Positions 59,570-64,000 of a stretch of 64,000 bases of DNA are shown here, piece after piece; positions within the stretch are counted from its first letter, which is position 1; each line of letters starts with the position of its first letter. Source of the stretch: Halictus rubicundus. Lineage: Eukaryota; Arthropoda; Insecta; Hymenoptera; Halictidae. The notes under the pieces were generated by a model. That model worked only from the letters and a program-made list of their open reading frames with translations. It had not been told where the DNA came from and ran no database searches. Both the position numbers and the translations under genes were made by a program. Location: the NCBI RefSeq assembly GCF_050948215.1, contig NC_135156.1, positions 15,375,257 to 15,439,256 on the forward strand. Direction: 5' to 3'.

Positions 59570-59781
59570 CTCGGTACCGACCGATGCAACGCGAATCGCG
59601 GAAACGGTGCCAACTCGATCGCGAAACTCGCGGAGCTTTGACATTAAGCTGTTAAGGGAGTCGGATAGATCCTTTATGATCTGGTTGAGGTTCGTTAATG
59701 AGCCCCGGTGATCCGTTCTGCCGAGCAACGCGAGAACAGCTGGGTTAGCTTCGTCTGAGACGGCGGTAGCCACGAATTGCC
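59570..59781 (-). CDS. Candidate coding exon of unknown function
   Basis: After a good acceptor (ending cgctgccccgcag) the frame reads QFVATAVSDEANPAVLALLG, then RTDHRGSLTNLNQIIKDLSD, SLNSLMSKLREFRDRVGTVS and AIRVASVGTEL. This is a soluble, helix-prone, amphipathic sequence with even codon use and no low complexity, unlike the chance frames nearby. The N-terminal part resembles the region just after a signal-peptide cleavage site, which would lie in an unseen upstream exon. I could not place the 3' end: there is no strong donor, and the frame then runs into a (CA)n microsatellite, so the lower boundary is approximate. I do not recognise the family. It could be a real exon or an old gene fragment. 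Confidence 0.3.
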
Positions 59782-59799
59782 CTGCGGGGCAGCGGCGTG

Positions 59800-60600
59800 A
59801 CGCTGGCGGAGCCGAGAGCTGCTAGGCCACGCCTACTGAACTCTGGAGACTGGATTTTCTACGAAAAGAAGTGCTATTCTTGCCTTTAGTGCCAGATTTT
59901 TAGTGTACACAGGCCAATTATAGATCGCCTTTGGAAGCTTGAAAACTGGGATCAACGAGGCCACGCCCACTTAAAGTATTTTGCAAAAAGGGTACGAGAT
60001 TGTTGTCGTCGGAGCTAGATTTTTAGTGGATGTAGAATCTAGACTCGGCATAAATGTAGATTGATTTATGGAGCGCTGTCTTGGACCCGTCGGAACCGAG
60101 AGCAACGAGGCCACGCCCACTGAGAACGTTCTATACGGGGAAAATGAGAATATTGTATTCGGAGCTAAATTTTTAGTAAACTCAGGATTTAAATCATAAC
60201 TAAGCATAGATTGCTAGAAACTATTGGATTGGCTCCTTTAAATCGAGGAGCTACGAGGCCACGCCCACTGAAAATATTTTGTAAAAAGGGTCTGAGATTG
60301 TTGTCTTCGGAGCTCGATTTTCAGTGGATATCTTGTCATAAATATAGATTGATTTATAGAGCACTGTTTTGGACCCGTCAGAACCGAGAGGAACGAGGCC
60401 ACGCCCACTTAGAACGTTCTATACGGGGAAAATGAGAATGTATTCAGAGCTAAATTTTGAGTAAACTCAGGATTTAAGTCAAACCTAAGCGTAGATTGCT
60501 GTAGACCACTGGATTGGTTTCTTTAAATCCAGGAGCTACGAGGCCACGCCCACTGAAAACATTTTACACAGACAACGAGATTGTGATCTGCAGAGCCGAA
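59800..60600 (-). repeat. GGGCGTGGC satellite, array 2 (about 145-bp monomers)
   Basis: GAGGCCACGCCCAC blocks start at about 59827 (variant), 59961, 60111, 60259, 60399 and 60544. Alternate monomers are most alike (GGACCCGTCGGAACCGAGAG at about 60087 and again near 60372), so a dimer unit of nearly 290 bp exists. Motif orientation is opposite to array 1. Confidence 0.9.
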
Positions 60601-61900
60601 TTGTTCGGGTTCATGCGAGAGGTAAAATGTAAATGCAGACGTTAATTTGCGCAAACGGGAAACAAGCATAATTTGATCCCCTTTATCAAAAGGTTTATCA
60701 TGTTTTGTACAATATTTATGCGGTGCCAACAGTGTTTAAAATATTTGTTTCGCTATGCTGATTCGCAGCAAGAACTGCTGCAAACACACGCGCATCCGCA
60801 GTGCAGTTATTAGGTTACGGAAGTTTATGCATTTCAAAGCGTACGAGTGTTATTTATGCATTTCGAATCAAACGAAATAAAGATTTCAGTAGAATTTAAC
60901 GTATACCGGCGAACGTTGGAATAAACTATGCGAAGTCCGCCGTACAGAAGCTGAAATTTCACCACCACTCTTTTTAATTTAAGCACTTCCTGAAGCCGGG
61001 AATTTTGTTTATCACGAGAAGCTGAAACAAAATTCCTATCGCTCGAAAATCTGTGTAAAAATGTGCAATAATTTTTTCTTTCCCATGGAAGCTGCAACAG
61101 AACAGTTGAAAAATATCTCTTCAGAACATTTCCATCGAAATTTCTGCAAATCACATCTTCACTGTCTGCGAATTAAATAATCATATCAAATATACAATAA
61201 CTCTTTCTTATAAATCTCTTTCATTGAAAAATTTCCCGAGTATTTCTTCTTAAACCTACCCGAGGAAAAATATCATTTAATATTCGACCTGCCATCTAAT
61301 TTATTACTTTCTCAAGAGAAAAAGAAACGAGAAAAATTCCGGAATTCCACTTGTTATTGTAAAAAAAAAAAAATCGTCGAATTGAAAAGCAATTTGCGAG
61401 CACAAATTGACAAAATGGAACCGTCGATGTATATATTCGTCGTGCTCGCTTCGTGATTGTTCTTTTCAGGAGAAATCGTGGGAAACGCTGCACGACCGGT
61501 TGACTGTTTAATCAGGAGGCTGGCCTCGTTAACGATTGCGCCATTTCTTCGAGCGTTCCCGAGGGATTATTATTTCTCGCCTCGGTCCGCGGTGTTCCCG
61601 CGGGAGCCGAGCAACAGGAACGCGTTGCGGAAGCCCGCCGAGAAGTTTGCTGTCCCGGTCTTCGAACTTTCTTCGTGCCGCACCGCGAAAGAACGCGAGA
61701 ATACGAAAAGACCCGACACCGCTCGCGTACCTGCACAACTTTCTGTTTCTTGTTGCAGTCGACAACGCTGTCGAGAAACTCGAGGAACGGTCTGTCTCCG
61801 CGCGAAACTTCGATAAACATTGCAAACTCCTGCTGATCCAATAACTTCCCACGAATAGGTATATAATTATCGGCGATCTTCGCGCGATCCCGAAAATTCC
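60601..61900. other. Non-coding region, nothing recognised
   Basis: AT-rich, then GC-rich from 61480. One CTGCGGAT-family end near 60785. Confidence 0.5.
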
Positions 61901-62480
61901 GAGGTCCAATGGGATTTGATGGACTGTTGGTTGATTATTTAGCCGAGGAAATGGTTATGGAGGAAATTGTAAACTTTTTTAAATCAGTGGTTCTTGGACT
62001 GTTAATTTCAATGCACTCGAGATCACTAGAGTCTCCAAAAATTATAAAGTGCGAGGTCCAATGGGATTTGAGGGACTGTTGGTTGATTATGTAGCCGAGG
62101 AAATGGTTACGGAGGAAAATATAAACTTTTTTTTTAATCAGTGGTTCTTGGACTGTTAATTTGAATGCATTCGAGATCACTAGAGTCTCCAGAAAATTGT
62201 AAATTCCGAGGTCCAATGGGATTTGATGGACTGTTGGTTGATTATGTAGCCGAGGAAATGGTTACGGAGGAAAATATAAACTTATTTTTTAATCAGTGGT
62301 TCTTGGACTGTTAATTTCAATGCACTCGGGATCACTAGACTCTCCAGAAAATTGTAAAGTGCGAGGTCCAATGGGATTCGAAAGATCCTTATTCTTAAGT
62401 TGCGGAGGTGATAACCGAGGACATATTGAATTTTTTTAAAAATTTGTGATTTTCCTGTTGTCGATTTCTGTTCACTTAAG
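61901..62480 (+). repeat. Tandem array, about 153-bp unit, three and a half copies
   Basis: GAGGTCCAATGGGATT starts at 61901, 62053, 62208 and 62363 (spacings 152, 155, 155). The last copy diverges after about 25 bases. Frames here repeat the same peptide and are not genes. Confidence 0.93.
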
Positions 62481-63419
62481 CTCACTCGAGTCTACAAAAA
62501 ATTGTAAAATGACTAAATAGAATGGCATCGAATTCCACTCTATCGTGCAGATTTTTTACCGTTTGTTACAAGCAGACTCCGCTTGATCAACTCGCGGCAG
62601 CGAACAGTAAATATCCTTGATGCGCAGGACCTCCGGCGTGATTATTATAAAAGAGGCACTCGGGATAATTTCATTTCACCTCGCGTATCGCAATATCCCT
62701 GGTAAAAAAGGGGTAGCGGGTTACTTATTGCCGCACTTAATGCTAATGGGCCGCGGAGCCGTTGGAGGACTCTCGTTTTCACCGCGAGAGAGCTAGGATA
62801 CCAGAAGATGGCGGCCGCGCGTATCCTGGCCTCTCCTCTTTTACAGATTATGGGAGGGACAGGCTAGATGCAATTAGTGCGGGCTGGGAGCTAGCAATTT
62901 GATCTCGTCTTCGGGCAATTCGACGGCCGGGGAAAAATAAAATAGACGCACAAAAAGAAAAAAAAAAAAAGACCGGGGGAAGATAGGGGAGCGGGATCAT
63001 CCTCGAGGCCCGACGAGATTGCGCCGATCCAATTATCCGGGGTTTGAAAAGGAGCGGGCCACCGGCCAGGAATACCGATGCTTCCTTCAGATCGGCTGTA
63101 ATTCGCGTCTTCTGTCCGGCGCAGCGTAAAGCTCGCTCCGCGACGCGCTTTTCTCTAATGTCCGCCATGCCTCCGACATCCTAAATGCCTCGGATTCCCC
63201 TCGCTCTGCACCAGAATTTCTAAAATTTTCCCTCACCCCTTCCTCCGCTCCGTCCCGTTTATCGATGCGCCGAATATCTTTCTCCCAGTTGCTCGTACTT
63301 GCTGAAATGCTAATGAAATTCTTTCTCGTAATTGTTCATCGTCTGTTTCCCCTTCGTCATCCGGTTGCTGCTTCTCGGATGGTTCTTTTAGTTGACGCAA
63401 AGTCTAGACGTGGATGTAG
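62481..63419. other. Non-coding region, nothing recognised
   Basis: Mixed GC-rich sequence between two tandem arrays. Confidence 0.5.
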
Positions 63420-64000
63420 ATTGCTCTGTGCAGCACTGTTTCGAAACCTTTAAAACCGAGAGCGGCGAGGCCACGCCCACTTAAAGCACTTTATGCTGAG
63501 AGATTGTTGTCTTTGCAGCTAGATTTTCAGTAGACACAGAGTGTAGGCCAGACGTGTGTACATGTAGGGTGCCCGGTGAGGCAGGGGCGTGGCTCTGGAA
63601 AAATCTAGAGCAACCAGGCCACGCCCACTTAAAGCATTATATTCAGGAAGAAAGAGGCTGTGGTCTTTGCAGCTAGATTTTCAGTAGACACAGAGTGTAG
63701 ACCAGACGTGTGCACATGTAGGTTGCCCGGTGAGACAGGGGCGTGGCTCTGAGAAAATCTAGAGCAACGAGGCCACGCCCACTTGAAGCATTTTATGCAG
63801 GAAGAAAGAGATTGTTGTCTTTGCAGCTAGATTTGCAGTAGATACAGAGTGTAGGTCAGACGTATGTGCGTGCAGATTGTTCTGTGACGCAGTAATGTGA
63901 CTGTGAAAAATCCGGGCGCGGTGAGGCCACGCCTACTGTATAGAGTGGGATGAATTTTGTACAGATGCAGGGAGACTGTTCTCTATTGAGCTGAATTTTC
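63420..64000 (-). repeat. GGGCGTGGC satellite, array 3 (about 150-bp monomers, runs off the window)
   Basis: GGCCACGCC(C/T)AC at about 63471, 63619, 63773 and 63927. Two monomers also carry GGGGCGTGGCTCT some 30 bases before it, so each could form a GC-rich hairpin. The array continues past the end of the window. Confidence 0.88.

Overview
The window looks like nuclear DNA of an insect, and I lean towards a hymenopteran. That lean is an inference from the sequence's style: no bacterial-type gene packing, CpG-containing AT/GC mosaic DNA, many (GA)n/(CT)n microsatellites, GT-AG introns, and hAT, Transib, mariner/Tc1, pogo-like and TTAA-type elements. No ribosomal, tRNA or CRISPR locus is supported. 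Nearly all long open frames here are chance frames through GC-rich or microsatellite DNA and are left out.

Host coding content is small. Two exons on the minus strand (34219-34038 and 9239-9026) have good splice sites, agree in phase, and join into one reading frame that runs from the end of one immunoglobulin domain into the next. They belong to a single Ig-superfamily gene with an intron of about 24.8 kb, so positions 9.2-34 kb are intron. A phase-compatible 62-bp exon at 36848-36787 may be the next exon upstream. Two more minus-strand segments (59781-59570 and 52727-52545) look coding-like but are unassigned.

Most of the window is repeats and mobile elements. The best are: (1) a complete hAT element, 37382-41195, with 8-bp target duplication, matching termini and a spliceable 856-codon transposase with a conserved D-D-E pattern; (2) a deleted Transib element, 25356-26778, with perfect 35-bp inverted repeats starting with the RAG-signal heptamer CACAGTG, a CGCCG target duplication, and a surviving RAG1-like C-terminal catalytic segment; (3) a deleted mariner-like element at 31186-31631 and a mariner 3' piece near 24.7 kb; (4) a LINE C-terminal fragment inserted inside a TTAA-type MITE (45514-46235); (5) several MITE families, including a very frequent CTGCGGAT-ended family with about ten good copies and a TTAA/CCCTTTGC family with at least five.

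Tandem repeats: a 199-bp array (391-1341); a 123-bp array (16884-17272); a 153-bp array (61901-62480); and one dispersed satellite family carrying GGGCGTGGC motifs, present as three arrays (13225-14560, 59800-60600, 63420-64000), the first in the opposite orientation to the other two. Between these features the sequence is intronic or intergenic DNA in which I see no gene.
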